Shown: piece by piece, positions 16,128 through 24,354 of the stretch
Layout: the number at the start of each line of letters is the position of its first letter
How positions within the stretch are numbered: position 1 is the first letter of the stretch
Assembly (NCBI GenBank): GCA_002155895.1
Contig: MUMD01000128.1
Coordinates: forward strand, 1 to 33,669
From: Streptomyces rochei
GTDB taxonomy: Bacteria > Actinomycetota > Actinomycetes > Streptomycetales > Streptomycetaceae
DNA: 33,669 bases
Direction of reading: 5' to 3'
Translations under genes and position numbers: made by a program
Notes under the pieces: generated by a model
Database searches by the model: none
What the model saw: the letters and a program-made list of their open reading frames with translations, nothing else
Told to the model about the DNA's origin: nothing

Positions 16128-16529
16128 TCAGGCGGGTACTTGTTGCGCCCTCTCCCGGGCCGGGGCCCAGCAGCGGATGATGTCGCGGACCGAGACGATG
16201 CCGGCCGGCTCGCCGCGGTCCAGCACGATCAGGTGGCGGAAACCGCCGTGCGCCATCGCCCGGGCGGCCTCCTCCACGGTCCAGGACGGCGCGGCGAACA
16301 CGACGTCGGTGGTGGTGTGGGCGTGGGCGCGCTCGGTGTCCGGGTCCTGGCCGAGGCCCACGGAGATCAGGACGTCGCGTTCGGTGAGGATGCCGATGCC
16401 GCCGGCGTCGGGGTCGTGGACCACCGCCGCGCCGACGCGGCGCGCGGCCATCAGGGCGGCGGCCTGGCGGAGGGTGTGGGCCGGGCCGATGGTGAGGACG
16501 ACCGTGCTCATGGCTTCGCGGACGAGCAT
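16128..16529 (-). CDS. CBS-domain protein
   Basis: A 133-residue protein of two CBS domains in tandem: 'MLVREAMSTVVLTIGPAHTLRQAAALM' with 'VGAAVVHDPDAGGIGILTERDVLIS' (in part), then 'VVFAAPSWTVEEAARAMAHGGFRHLIVLD' with 'GIVSVRDIIRCW'. Such stand-alone pairs bind adenine nucleotides (AMP/ATP, sometimes NADH) and act as energy or redox sensors on partner proteins. ATG 16529 is preferred because AGGAGG lies about 11 bases upstream; an ATG at 16559 has no ribosome site. It is in line with hisN on the minus strand, with a 132-base gap. The partner cannot be told from sequence. Confidence 0.87.
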   Translation of the reverse strand: MLVREAMSTVVLTIGPAHTLRQAAALMAARRVGAAVVHDPDAGGIGILTERDVLISVGLGQDPDTERAHAHTTTDVVFAAPSWTVEEAARAMAHGGFRHLIVLDRGEPAGIVSVRDIIRCWAPARERAQQVPA

Positions 16530-16553
16530 GGGTGGAGCCACCTCCTGCCGGTG

Positions 16554-16590
16554 ATCCATGAGTTAGTTCATGGATTCACAAGTTCACAAG
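16554..16590 (-). promoter_or_regulatory. Inverted and tandem repeats upstream of CBS gene
   Basis: ATCCATGA-N6-TCATGGAT (16554-16575) is a perfect eight-base inverted repeat. It is immediately followed by two tandem TTCACAAG octamers (16575-16582, 16583-16590). On the minus strand this reads CTTGTGAACTTGTGAA followed by the palindrome, just upstream of the CBS ribosome site. It is a good operator candidate, AT-rich for this genome. Confidence 0.5.
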
Positions 16591-16660
16591 TGGGGGGACT
16601 CTCAGAGTGGCAGGTAAAGGGCGGGTCAACAAGGGGGCGGTCGGAGGGCGTTGAGGGGGC

Positions 16661-17461
16661 TCAGTAGCGCTGGTTCAGGTACCCGAGCAGCTCGTCGTGG
16701 AGTCGGCCGTTCGACGCGGCGGCGTTGCCGCTGTGCGGGCCGGGGCGGCCGTCGAGGCCGGTGAAGGTGCCGCCCGCCTCCGTGACGATGATCGCGTTCG
16801 CGGCCATGTCCCAGAGGGACAGCTCCGGCTCGGCGCAGATGTCGACCGACCCTTCGGCGACCATCATGTACGGCCAGAAGTCGCCGTACGCCCGGGTGCG
16901 CCAGACCTCGCGGGTCAGGTCCAGGAAGCCGTCCAGCCGGCCCTGCTCCTCCCAGCCGCTGAGCGAGGAGTACGCGAAGGAGGCGTCGGAGAGCGTGGAG
17001 ACCTGGGAGACCTGGAGTCGGGAGGCCGAGGTGAGGCTGCGGCCGGTGAACGCGCCGTGGTCCTTCACCGCCCACCAGCGGCGGCCCAGGGCGGGGGCCG
17101 AGACGAGACCGACGACGGGCTGGTAACCGCCCTCCCCGGCCTCCATCAGGGCGATGAGGGTGGCCCAGACCGGGACGCCGCGGACGTAGTTCTTGGTGCC
17201 GTCGATCGGGTCGACGATCCAGCGGCGGGGGCCGGTGCCCTCCGTGCCGTACTCCTCGCCGAGGACGGCGTCGCGGGGGCGGGCGCGGGCGAGGTGACCG
17301 CGGATCAGCTCCTCGGCGGCCTTGTCCGCTTCACTCACCGGGGTCATGTCCGGCTTGGTCTCGACCTTGAGGTCGAGGGCCTTGAAGCGGTCCATCGTCG
17401 CGGCGTCGGCGGCGTCCGCGAGGACGTGGGCGAGGCGGAGGTCGTCGAGGTAGTCGGCCAT
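16661..17461 (-). CDS. hisN: Histidinol-phosphatase HisN (inositol monophosphatase family)
   Basis: A 266-residue member of the inositol-monophosphatase superfamily, matching the actinobacterial HisN that dephosphorylates L-histidinol phosphate in histidine synthesis. Metal-binding motifs are visible: '[13 protein letters not shown]', 'VLGEEYG', '[13 protein letters not shown]' and '[19 protein letters not shown]'. The start '[26 protein letters not shown]' (in part) matches the family, so ATG 17461 is used; a GTG three codons earlier has no better ribosome site. It is not beside other his genes, as is usual for this enzyme in Streptomyces. Other phosphatase substrates cannot be excluded. Confidence 0.9.
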   Translation of the reverse strand: MADYLDDLRLAHVLADAADAATMDRFKALDLKVETKPDMTPVSEADKAAEELIRGHLARARPRDAVLGEEYGTEGTGPRRWIVDPIDGTKNYVRGVPVWATLIALMEAGEGGYQPVVGLVSAPALGRRWWAVKDHGAFTGRSLTSASRLQVSQVSTLSDASFAYSSLSGWEEQGRLDGFLDLTREVWRTRAYGDFWPYMMVAEGSVDICAEPELSLWDMAANAIIVTEAGGTFTGLDGRPGPHSGNAAASNGRLHDELLGYLNQRY

Positions 17462-17560
17462 GCGGGTCACGCTATCCGGAGCGGGCCGGACGGGGCCACC
17501 AGGGGCTCGGTGGGGCGTGGCGGGCGCGAGGTTGTCCGGCCGAGGGCCGTGCGAGGGCCC

Positions 17561-17585
17561 TTGACAGGGTCCCCGTACCCGTCAA
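17561..17585. promoter_or_regulatory. TTGAC-N15-GTCAA palindrome before TetR gene
   Basis: TTGACAGGGT and ACCCGTCAA are inverted copies apart from one extra base. The left arm TTGACA doubles as a perfect -35 hexamer at 17561-17566. The downstream -10 is poor. Its position 38 bases before the TetR start fits an autoregulatory operator. Confidence 0.5.
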
Positions 17586-17622
17586 ATCTGGGCAACGAGT
17601 CGCTCGGCCCGAGGAGGCGATG

Positions 17623-18228
17623 ATGCCTGCAGCCCGGGAATCCCTGCTCGACGCCGCCTGTACGGCGTTGGCGCGCCGGCCCTGGTCGGCCGTGCGGATG
17701 GTGGACGTGGCGGCGGCGGCCGGGGTGTCCCGGCAGACGCTCTACAACGAGTTCGGGAGCAAGGACGGCCTCGCCCGGGCGCTCGTGCGCAGGGAGGCGG
17801 ACGGGTATCTGGCCGGCGTGGTGCGTGCGCTCGGCGACGCCCCCGGCGCCCCTCGGGAACGCCTCACCGCGACCGCCGAGTGGACCGTCTCCGCCGCCCG
17901 CGACAACGCTTTGGTCCGGGCGATGCTCACCGGCTGCTGGAGCGAGCGCCTGCCCGCGCCGCCCCTCACGGCGGTGGCCTCCTCCTCCGCGGTCCCCGCC
18001 CAGCGCCGGGCCGACGGTCCGCTGCCCTCGCCCGGCGACTTCGTCGCCCTGGTCCGCGACCGTGCCGTCGCCGCCCTGGAGGGCGACGCGTCACCGGACG
18101 CCGGGGAACTGGCCCGCTCCTGCGAACTGGCCGTGCGCCTGGCCCTGTCCTGCGTCACGGCCCCGCCCGGCGAGGGTGGGGTGGCGGAACTCGTGCGTAC
18201 CGTCCTGCCGCGCCGGACGACGACCTGA
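17623..18228 (+). CDS. TetR-family transcriptional regulator
   Basis: A 201-residue regulator with an N-terminal TetR helix-turn-helix: 'SLLDAACTALARRPWSAVRMVDVAAAAGVSRQTLYNEFGSKDGLARALV' (in part). The variable C-terminal ligand domain is not recognisable. ATG 17623 is preferred over the adjacent ATG 17620 because the GAGGAGG site ends five bases ahead of the former and only two ahead of the latter. It is convergent with the SMR transporter (7-base gap) and divergent from hisN. The promoter palindrome suggests autoregulation. Drug or metabolite efflux control is a guess from the neighbour, not shown. Confidence 0.88.
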   Translation: MPAARESLLDAACTALARRPWSAVRMVDVAAAAGVSRQTLYNEFGSKDGLARALVRREADGYLAGVVRALGDAPGAPRERLTATAEWTVSAARDNALVRAMLTGCWSERLPAPPLTAVASSSAVPAQRRADGPLPSPGDFVALVRDRAVAALEGDASPDAGELARSCELAVRLALSCVTAPPGEGGVAELVRTVLPRRTTT

Positions 18229-18235
18229 CGGGCGG

Positions 18236-18559
18236 TCAGTGCGCCGAGCCCGACAGCTGCAGCCCGATCACGCCGATGATGACCAGGCTGATCGAGACGA
18301 TCTTCAGGGTGGAGACCAGGTCGCCGAGGAAGACCATGCCGTAGATGGCGGTGCCCGCCGCGCCGATTCCGGTCCACACCGCGTACGCCGGGCCCACGTC
18401 GAGCTTCTTCAGCGACATGGTCAGGAGGCCGAAACTGCCCAGCGCGAACACGCAGAAGGCGATCGTGGGCCACAGCCGGGTGAAGCCGTGCGACAGCTTC
18501 AGGCAGACGGCGAATCCGGTCTCGAGCACCCCGGCCACTATGACCAGCAGCCACGCCAT
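18236..18559 (-). CDS. SMR-family transporter, SugE/Gdx-like
   Basis: This 107-residue four-helix membrane protein has the small multidrug resistance length and the essential Glu in 'VAGVLETGFAV'. The pattern 'CLKLSHGFTRLWP', 'LGPAYAVWTGIGAAG'-like 'VGPAYAVWTGIGAAGTAIYG' and the short tail 'GLQLSGSAH' are closer to SugE/Gdx (guanidinium exporters or quaternary ammonium resistance) than to EmrE. ATG 18559 follows GGGAGG at seven bases. SMR proteins work as antiparallel dimers or heterodimers; no second SMR gene is adjacent, so a homodimer is expected. Substrate is inferred from subtype only. Confidence 0.87.
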   Translation of the reverse strand: MAWLLVIVAGVLETGFAVCLKLSHGFTRLWPTIAFCVFALGSFGLLTMSLKKLDVGPAYAVWTGIGAAGTAIYGMVFLGDLVSTLKIVSISLVIIGVIGLQLSGSAH

Positions 18560-18681
18560 GGCATGTCCTCCCGTTGTCCCCGTCGTACCGTGACCGCTGT
18601 GTCCGGCTTTGCTCAGGCTTGGATCCGGCTTGGTGCGATTATGCACTTACCGGCCGCACGGCACGGCAAACAACGCGGAGG

Positions 18682-19695
18682 TCAGTCGCCTTCCGTGCGC
18701 TCGCGTGTGGAGAGCAGCCGGCGCAGCGAGTACAGCCGTGCCGGGTCCGCGTGCCCCTCGGCGACCCAGGCGTCCAGCGCGCAGTCGGGCTCGTCGTGGC
18801 TGCACGCACGCGGGCAGCCCTCGGTGCCCGGCTCCAGGTCGGGGAAGGCGTGGATCACGCGGGACGGGTCGATGTGGGCCAGACCGAAGGACCGTACGCC
18901 GGGGGTGTCGACGACCCAGCCGCCGGTCTCGGACGACAGCGGCAGGGCCAGGGCCGACGTCGTCGTGTGCCGTCCGCGCCCGGTCACCGCGTTGACGTGG
19001 CCGGTGGTGCGTCGCCGGTCCTCCGGCACCAGCGCGTTGACCAGCGTGGTCTTGCCGACGCCCGAGTGGCCGACGAAGGCGGTGACCTTGCCGTCGAGGT
19101 GTTCGCGTACGCGGTCGGCCGCGTCCCCGTTCTCCAGCTCCTCGCGGCTGGTGACCACGTACGGGATGTCCAACGCGCCGTACAGCTCCAGCAGTTCGTC
19201 GGGCGGGGCGAGGTCCGACTTGGTCATCACCAGCAGCGGGGTGAGCCCGCCGTCGAACGCCGCGACCAGGCAGCGGTCGATGAGGCGGGGGCGTGGCTCC
19301 GGGTCGGCGAGGGCGGTGACGATGGCGAGCTGGTCGGCGTTGGCGACCACGACCCGCTCGTAGGGGTCGTCGTCGTCGGCCGTGCGGCGCAGGACGGAGG
19401 TGCGTTCCTCGATGCGGACGATGCGCGCGAGCGTGTCCTTCTTGCCGGACAGGTCGCCGACCAGCGCCACCCGGTCGCCGACGATCGCGGCCTTGCGGCC
19501 CAGTTCGCGGGCCTTCATCGCCATGACGATCCGGTCCTCGACGAGGCAGGTCAGCCGGCCCCGGTCCACGGTCAGGACCATGCCCTCGGCGGCGTCCTCG
19601 TGCTTGGGCCGGGTGTGGGTGCGCGGCCGGTTGCCCTTGCGGTTGGGCCGGGAGCGGATGTCGTCCTCGTCGGTGTGCTTGCCGTAGCGGCGCAT
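18682..19695 (-). CDS. rsgA: Ribosome assembly GTPase RsgA (YjeQ)
   Basis: A 337-residue circularly permuted GTPase that acts on late 30S ribosome maturation. An N-terminal basic tail and OB-fold region are followed by the permuted G motifs in order: G4 'VMTKSDL', G1 'GHSGVGKTTLVN', the G2 'GRGRHTTTS' region and G3 'VVDTPGVRSFGL'. The C-terminal zinc finger follows with 'GCPRACSHDEPDCAL'. The ATG at 19695 lies 12 bases after the aroA stop; the GGGACGGA region overlapping that stop can serve as ribosome site. It is co-transcribed with aroA, an arrangement conserved in streptomycetes. Confidence 0.95.
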   Translation of the reverse strand: MRRYGKHTDEDDIRSRPNRKGNRPRTHTRPKHEDAAEGMVLTVDRGRLTCLVEDRIVMAMKARELGRKAAIVGDRVALVGDLSGKKDTLARIVRIEERTSVLRRTADDDDPYERVVVANADQLAIVTALADPEPRPRLIDRCLVAAFDGGLTPLLVMTKSDLAPPDELLELYGALDIPYVVTSREELENGDAADRVREHLDGKVTAFVGHSGVGKTTLVNALVPEDRRRTTGHVNAVTGRGRHTTTSALALPLSSETGGWVVDTPGVRSFGLAHIDPSRVIHAFPDLEPGTEGCPRACSHDEPDCALDAWVAEGHADPARLYSLRRLLSTRERTEGD

Positions 19696-19707
19696 GGCGA
19701 TCCGTCC

Positions 19708-21024
19708 CTACGCCCCGAGCATCCCGGTCCACAGATCGGGGAATTCGGGCAGGGTCTTGGCGGTGGTCGCCACGTTCTCGATCTCCACGCCCTCGACCGC
19801 GAGGCCGATGATCGCTCCGGCGGTGGCCATGCGGTGGTCCTCGTAGGTGTGGAAGACGCCGCCGTGCAGGGGGCGCGGGCGGATGTGCAGGCCGTCGGCG
19901 GTCTCGGTGACGTCGCCGCCCAGCTCGTTGATCTCCTTGGTGAGCGCGGCCAGGCGGTCCGTCTCGTGCAGGCGCAGGTGCGCCACTCCGCGCAGGGTGG
20001 AGGGGGAGTCCGCCAGGGCGGCGACGGCCGCGATGCCCGGGGTCAGCTCGCCGACCTCGCCGAGGTCCACGTCGATGCCGTGCACGGCACCCGAACCGGT
20101 GAAGACGAGACCGTAGTCCGTCAGCTCGCAGGAACCGCCCATCTCGGTGAAGATCTCGCGCAGCCGGTCGCCGGGCTGCGTGGTGCGCGTCGGCCAGTCG
20201 GGGATGACGACCTTGCCGCCGGTCACCAGCGCCGCCGCCAGGAACGGCTGGGCGTTGGACAGGTCCGGCTCGACGGTGAGGTCCCGGCCGAGCAGCGCGC
20301 CCGGCGTGACCCGCCAGACGTTCGGCTCGCCGCCGGACTCCGGGGTGTCGACCTGGGCGCCGACCGCGCGCAGCATGTCGACGGTCATCCGGATGTGCGG
20401 CATCGACGGCAGTGCCGAGCCGGTGTGGCGGACCTCGACGCCCTGGTTGAAGCGCGGTCCGGACAGCAGCAGGGCGCTGACGAACTGGGACGACGACGAG
20501 GCGTCGATCTCGACCGGGCCGCCCTCCAGGGCGCCGCCGCCGTGCACGGTCATCGGGAGCGCGCCGCGCGCGTCGTCGTCGATGCGGGCGCCGAGGGCGC
20601 GCAGCGCGTCGATCACGCCGTGCAGCGGACGCTCGTACGAGCGCGGGTCGCCGTCGAAGCGGACGGCGCCGTCGGCCAGGGTGGCGACCGGCGGCAGGAA
20701 GCGCATGACCGTGCCCGCGTTGCCGACGTCGACCGTGGCCGGGCCGCGCAGGCCGGCCGGGATGACCCGCCAGAACTCACCCGTGCCGTCCGGGCCGACG
20801 CCCTCCTCGATCTCGACGCCCATCGCGCGCAGCGCCTCGGCCATCAGCACGGTGTCGCGGGAGCGCAGCGGGCGGCGCAGCCACCCGGGCTCGGAGGCGA
20901 GGGCGGCCAGCACCAGGGCGCGGTTGGTGACCGATTTGGACCCCGGCACGTGGACGGTCGCGTCGACGGCTCCGCTCGCGTGCGGGGCGGGCCAGAGGGC
21001 GGTGTGCGCGGGGTTCACGGTCAT
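19708..21024 (-). CDS. aroA: EPSP synthase AroA (3-phosphoshikimate 1-carboxyvinyltransferase)
   Basis: This 438-residue enzyme of the shikimate pathway joins PEP and shikimate-3-phosphate. Landmarks are '[20 protein letters not shown]', '[13 protein letters not shown]', '[19 protein letters not shown]', '[21 protein letters not shown]' and '[19 protein letters not shown]'. The domain order and length are complete. ATG 21024 starts '[14 protein letters not shown]'; no strong Shine-Dalgarno precedes it, but TAAAGT seven bases upstream on the minus strand could be the -10 of a leaderless message. rsgA follows at 12 bases. Confidence 0.95.
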   Translation of the reverse strand: MTVNPAHTALWPAPHASGAVDATVHVPGSKSVTNRALVLAALASEPGWLRRPLRSRDTVLMAEALRAMGVEIEEGVGPDGTGEFWRVIPAGLRGPATVDVGNAGTVMRFLPPVATLADGAVRFDGDPRSYERPLHGVIDALRALGARIDDDARGALPMTVHGGGALEGGPVEIDASSSSQFVSALLLSGPRFNQGVEVRHTGSALPSMPHIRMTVDMLRAVGAQVDTPESGGEPNVWRVTPGALLGRDLTVEPDLSNAQPFLAAALVTGGKVVIPDWPTRTTQPGDRLREIFTEMGGSCELTDYGLVFTGSGAVHGIDVDLGEVGELTPGIAAVAALADSPSTLRGVAHLRLHETDRLAALTKEINELGGDVTETADGLHIRPRPLHGGVFHTYEDHRMATAGAIIGLAVEGVEIENVATTAKTLPEFPDLWTGMLGA

Positions 21025-21142
21025 GGGCCCCACTTTAATGGCTGAACGCCACCGGAGATCTTGATCAAAAGCGCCGAAACCGGACCGAACGCGCGGTGGC
21101 GCACGTGCCGCGCATATATGCGCTGAGCAGGGTCCCTCGCGG

Positions 21143-21865
21143 TCACAGCCCCAGCAACCAGCGCCCACCGCCGATCAGGGAGCACAGCGACACCGCGTGG
21201 AACAGGAAGAACCACACCCCCGCCGGCGCGTGGGTCAGCCGGGCCAGCTGGTCCGCGTCCGAGTCCCCGGCGCCGCCCCGCGCCCGCTTCGCCTGGAGCT
21301 CGAACGCCGGACGCACCCCGCCCAGCAGCAGGAACCACACCACCGCGTAGGCGAACGCCGCCTGCACCTGCGGACCCGCCAGCCAGGAGACCAGGACGAA
21401 GGTGCCGCCGGTCAGCACCACCGTGAGCACCCCGTAGGCGTTGCGGACCATCACCAGCAGCGCGACGAGCAGCGCCGTCGCCAGCCACAGCAGCAGCGTG
21501 ATACGCCCTGTGGCCAGCAGCGCGGCGCCGCCGAGACCCAGCAGCGGGGGAGCGGTGTAGCCGGCGACCGCCGTGAGGATCATCCCGAGCCCGTGCGGCT
21601 TGCCGCGGCTGACGGTGAGGCCGCTGGTGTCGGAGTGCAGCGTGATGCCGGTCAGCGTGCGCCCGGTCAGCAGCGCCACCAGCCCGTGGCCGCCCTCGTG
21701 GGCGATGGTGATGGCGTTGCGCGCTATCCGCCACAGTCCGTGCGGCACGACGACGGCGAGCGCGGCGACCAGGGTGGCGATCACCACCCACAGGTCGGGA
21801 TCGGGCTGGGTGCCGGAGACCTCGTCCCAGAGAGAGGCGACGGAGGCCGTTGCGAGGTGGTCCAT
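21143..21865 (-). CDS. M50-type membrane metallopeptidase
   Basis: A 240-residue integral membrane protein with about six hydrophobic segments. The zinc motif HExxH reads '[14 protein letters not shown]' near residue 56, directly after the first helix, as in M50B-like site-2 protease relatives. '[21 protein letters not shown]' follows; the usual NPDG third-ligand motif is not evident. ATG 21865 gives '[13 protein letters not shown]'; GAGGAG lies 12 bases upstream, slightly far. It is divergent from the SRAP gene. Substrates are unknown. Intramembrane proteolysis is suggested by family and is not proven. Confidence 0.82.
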   Translation of the reverse strand: MDHLATASVASLWDEVSGTQPDPDLWVVIATLVAALAVVVPHGLWRIARNAITIAHEGGHGLVALLTGRTLTGITLHSDTSGLTVSRGKPHGLGMILTAVAGYTAPPLLGLGGAALLATGRITLLLWLATALLVALLVMVRNAYGVLTVVLTGGTFVLVSWLAGPQVQAAFAYAVVWFLLLGGVRPAFELQAKRARGGAGDSDADQLARLTHAPAGVWFFLFHAVSLCSLIGGGRWLLGL

Positions 21866-21915
21866 GTCGGGCGGGGGCTCCTCGTGAGAACGCGGGGTCT
21901 GGCAGTGTGGCACGT

Positions 21916-22731
21916 ATGTGCGGACGGTATGCGGCGAGTCGACGGCCCGAGGATCTCGCGGGAATCTTCGAGATCGAGAAGTGGGAGCCCGAGGAGACCT
22001 TGGAGCCCGACTACAACGTGGCTCCGACCAAGGAGGTCTACGCCGTCCTGGACCGCCCCCTGAAGGACGTCGAGGACCCCAAGCCGGTTCGCCAGCTGCG
22101 GAAGCTGAAGTGGGGGCTCGTCCCGTCCTGGGCCAAGACGCCCGAGGGCGGCGCCCGGATGATCAACGCCCGCGCGGAGACCGTCCACGAGAAGCCCTCC
22201 TTCCGCCGCGCCTTCACCGCCCGGCGCTGCATCCTGCCCGCCGACGGCTACTACGAGTGGGTCACCGGCAAGCAGGAACGGGACCTCGAGGTGGAGGGGC
22301 GCAAGAAGCGCCCGCGGAAGCAGCCGTACTTCGTGACTCCCGCCGACGGCTCGGTCTTCGCGATGGCCGGGCTGTACGAGTTCTGGCGGGACAGGACCCT
22401 GCCCGACGACCACCCGCAGGCCTGGTGGGTGACCTGCTCGGTGATCACCACGGAGGCGGAGACCACGCCGCTCGCGATCGCCCCCGCCGACGGTCCGCAC
22501 GCCCTCGCCGACATCCACCCCCGGATGCCGCTCATGCTCACGCCGGACCGCTGGGACGACTGGCTCGACCCCGCGCGCACCGACCCCGACGAGCTGACCT
22601 CCCTCCTCACGCCCCCGCCCGCCGGCCTGATGCGGGCGTTCCCGGTCTCCACGGCCGTGAGCAACGTCCGCAACAACGGGCCGGAGCTGCTGAAGGAGCT
22701 GGAGGGGCCGGAAGAGGGCACACTCTTCTGA
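21916..22731 (+). CDS. SRAP-family protein (YedK/HMCES-like DNA-abasic-site crosslinker)
   Basis: A 271-residue SOS-response-associated peptidase family protein. Members crosslink to abasic sites in single-stranded DNA through Cys2. Visible landmarks are 'MCGRYAAS' with Cys at position 2, 'DYNVAPTKEV' with the conserved Asn, 'ARMINARAET', 'CILPADGYYEW' with the catalytic Glu, and 'IHPRMPLML' with the conserved His. The start is fixed by the requirement for Met-Cys. No ribosome site is visible; CAGTGT lies seven bases ahead, compatible with leaderless expression. An alpha/beta hydrolase follows after one base. Confidence 0.94.
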   Translation: MCGRYAASRRPEDLAGIFEIEKWEPEETLEPDYNVAPTKEVYAVLDRPLKDVEDPKPVRQLRKLKWGLVPSWAKTPEGGARMINARAETVHEKPSFRRAFTARRCILPADGYYEWVTGKQERDLEVEGRKKRPRKQPYFVTPADGSVFAMAGLYEFWRDRTLPDDHPQAWWVTCSVITTEAETTPLAIAPADGPHALADIHPRMPLMLTPDRWDDWLDPARTDPDELTSLLTPPPAGLMRAFPVSTAVSNVRNNGPELLKELEGPEEGTLF

Positions 22732-22732
22732 C

Positions 22733-23392
22733 GTGACCAGCGAGAAGACCGAGACGACCACGGAGACCGTCGACACCGACACCGGTCCCGCCCGTATCAC
22801 CTGGCATCCGGCGCAGCGGCCCCGCCTCGTCCTCGCCGCGAGCCACGGCGCGGGCGGCGGCATCGAGGCGCGCGACCTGCGGGCGCTCGCCGCCGCGCTG
22901 CCCGCCCACGGGGTGACCGTCGCCCTCGTCGAGCAGCCCTGGCGGGTGGCCGGCAAGAAGATGGCGCCCGCGCCGAAGGCCCTCGACACCGGCTGGCGCG
23001 GAATCTGGCCGGCACTCCAGGCGCCCGGCCCGCCGGTGATCGCCGGGGGCCGCAGCGCCGGCGCCCGCGTCGCCTGCCGCACCGCCGCAGAGCTGGGCGC
23101 CCGCGCCGTCCTCGCCCTCAGCTTCCCGCTGCACCCGCCGGGCAGGCCCGAGAAGTCCCGCGCCGACGAACTGCTCGGCGCGGGCGTCCCGACCCTCGTC
23201 GTGCAGGGCGGGAACGACCCGTTCGGCAGGCCGCAGGAGTTCCCCGAGGCCCCCGAGGGCACGTACGACCTGATCGAGATCCCGCACGGCGACCACGGCT
23301 TCGCCGTGCCCAAGCGGGCGGAGATCACCCAGGAGCGGGCCCTGGAACTGATCACCGAGGGCGTCGCGGAGTGGGTCGGCTCACTCGGGTGA
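22733..23392 (+). CDS. Alpha/beta hydrolase (KANL3/Tex30-like)
   Basis: This 219-residue small alpha/beta hydrolase has a nucleophile elbow 'GGRSAGARVA' (Ser), an acid in 'VVQGGNDPFGRP' and a His in 'IPHGDHGFAVP', so the catalytic triad is complete. An N-terminal Thr/Glu-rich stretch precedes the fold. The GTG start at 22733 is one base after the SRAP stop codon, indicating translational coupling. It ends seven bases before the sigR promoter. The substrate is unknown; this family has esterase-like folds without defined chemistry. Confidence 0.87.
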   Translation: MTSEKTETTTETVDTDTGPARITWHPAQRPRLVLAASHGAGGGIEARDLRALAAALPAHGVTVALVEQPWRVAGKKMAPAPKALDTGWRGIWPALQAPGPPVIAGGRSAGARVACRTAAELGARAVLALSFPLHPPGRPEKSRADELLGAGVPTLVVQGGNDPFGRPQEFPEAPEGTYDLIEIPHGDHGFAVPKRAEITQERALELITEGVAEWVGSLG

Positions 23393-23398
23393 ACGCCC

Positions 23399-23426
23399 GG
23401 GAATGACCGGCGGGCGCCCGCTGTTG
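23399..23426 (+). promoter_or_regulatory. SigR-dependent promoter of sigR (sigRp2 type)
   Basis: GGGAAT (23399-23404), 18 bases, GTTG (23423-23426) is an exact match to the GGAAT-N18/19-GTT consensus of thiol-stress SigR promoters. Its place upstream of sigR matches the autoregulated promoter known in S. coelicolor. I found no second good match elsewhere in the window. Confidence 0.9.
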
Positions 23427-23484
23427 TGGCGGACATACGTTGCTGGGAGTCAGCACCGACGCCGTACGAGAGGAAGTCCGCCGC

Positions 23485-24354
23485 ATGGCTTCAGCCTTCT
23501 GCCCAAGTCGCAGCAGCCGCGCCGACCTGGACTGGACGGTGCTGCACGCGGCGAAGACCGCCCCTCTCCGGGTGGCGGGCGGGCCGGATCGGCAAGCGTC
23601 CCCGGGCGCAGGTCGTCTATCCTCCGATTCGAGTGGGGCCGGCCTCGGCCTCGCGACGACTCTGGAGGAGGTGGGTCCGGTCACTGGGACCGACGCAGGG
23701 ACCGAACACGGCCAGGCGGAGCAGCCCGAGGGCCGGGGAACGGGCGCGGAGTCGACCGCGGAGCGCAGCGCGCGCTTCGAGCGGGACGCGCTCGAGTTCC
23801 TCGACCAGATGTACTCGGCCGCGCTGCGCATGACACGTAATCCGGCCGACGCCGAGGACCTGGTGCAGGAGACCTACGCCAAGGCGTACGCGTCCTTCCA
23901 CCAGTTCCGCGAGGGCACCAACCTCAAGGCGTGGCTGTACCGCATCCTCACCAACACCTTCATCAACTCGTACCGCAAGAAGCAGCGCGAACCCCAGCGC
24001 AGCGCGGCCGAGGAGATCGAGGACTGGCAGCTCGCGCGCGCCGAGTCGCACATGTCGACGGGTCTGCGCTCCGCGGAGTCGCAGGCGCTCGACCACCTGC
24101 CCGACTCGGACGTCAAGGAAGCCCTCCAGGCCATCCCGGAGGAGTTCCGCATCGCCGTGTATCTGGCGGACGTCGAGGGGTTTGCCTACAAGGAGATCGC
24201 CGACATCATGGGGACACCCATCGGTACGGTGATGTCCCGCCTGCACCGTGGACGCCGTCAGCTGCGAGGCATGCTCGAGGACTACGCCCGCGACCGCGGT
24301 CTCGTCCCGGCCGGCGCCGGCAAGTCGAACGAAGCGAAAGGCTCGGGGTCATGA
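23485..24354 (+). other. sigR: Extended reading frame for SigR' isoform
   Basis: The frame is open upstream of the usual SigR start. ATG 23485 has an AGGAAG site about ten bases before it, giving a 62-residue N-terminal extension beginning '[17 protein letters not shown]'. A transcript from the SigR promoter at 23399 would include this start. In S. coelicolor an unstable long form, SigR', made from the induced transcript, boosts and then shuts down the response. The start codon given here is inferred from the ribosome site. Confidence 0.65.
23671..24354 (+). CDS. sigR: ECF sigma factor SigR (thiol-oxidative stress)
   Basis: This 227-residue ECF sigma factor directs transcription of thioredoxin, mycothiol and proteostasis genes during disulfide stress. 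Region 2 contains '[26 protein letters not shown]' and '[16 protein letters not shown]' (in part). Region 4 contains '[39 protein letters not shown]' (in part). The GTG start at 23671 gives exactly the S. coelicolor SigR length and N-terminus 'GPVTGTDAG', and sits in a GGAGGAGGTG context. A TATCCT hexamer at 23618-23623 is a possible constitutive promoter element. The stop overlaps rsrA (ATGA). Confidence 0.97.

Noticed and set aside
19742..19769. GGGAAT-N18-GTGG similar to a SigR promoter
   Set aside because: It lies inside the aroA coding region, has a poor -10 (GTGG, not GTTG), and no gene start follows on that strand.
18574..21045. Open frame of over 800 codons on the plus strand across aroA and rsgA
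   Set aside because: Both genes on the minus strand have complete catalytic motifs; the plus frame is an Arg/Gly/Val-rich mirror frame crossing two genes and their spacer.
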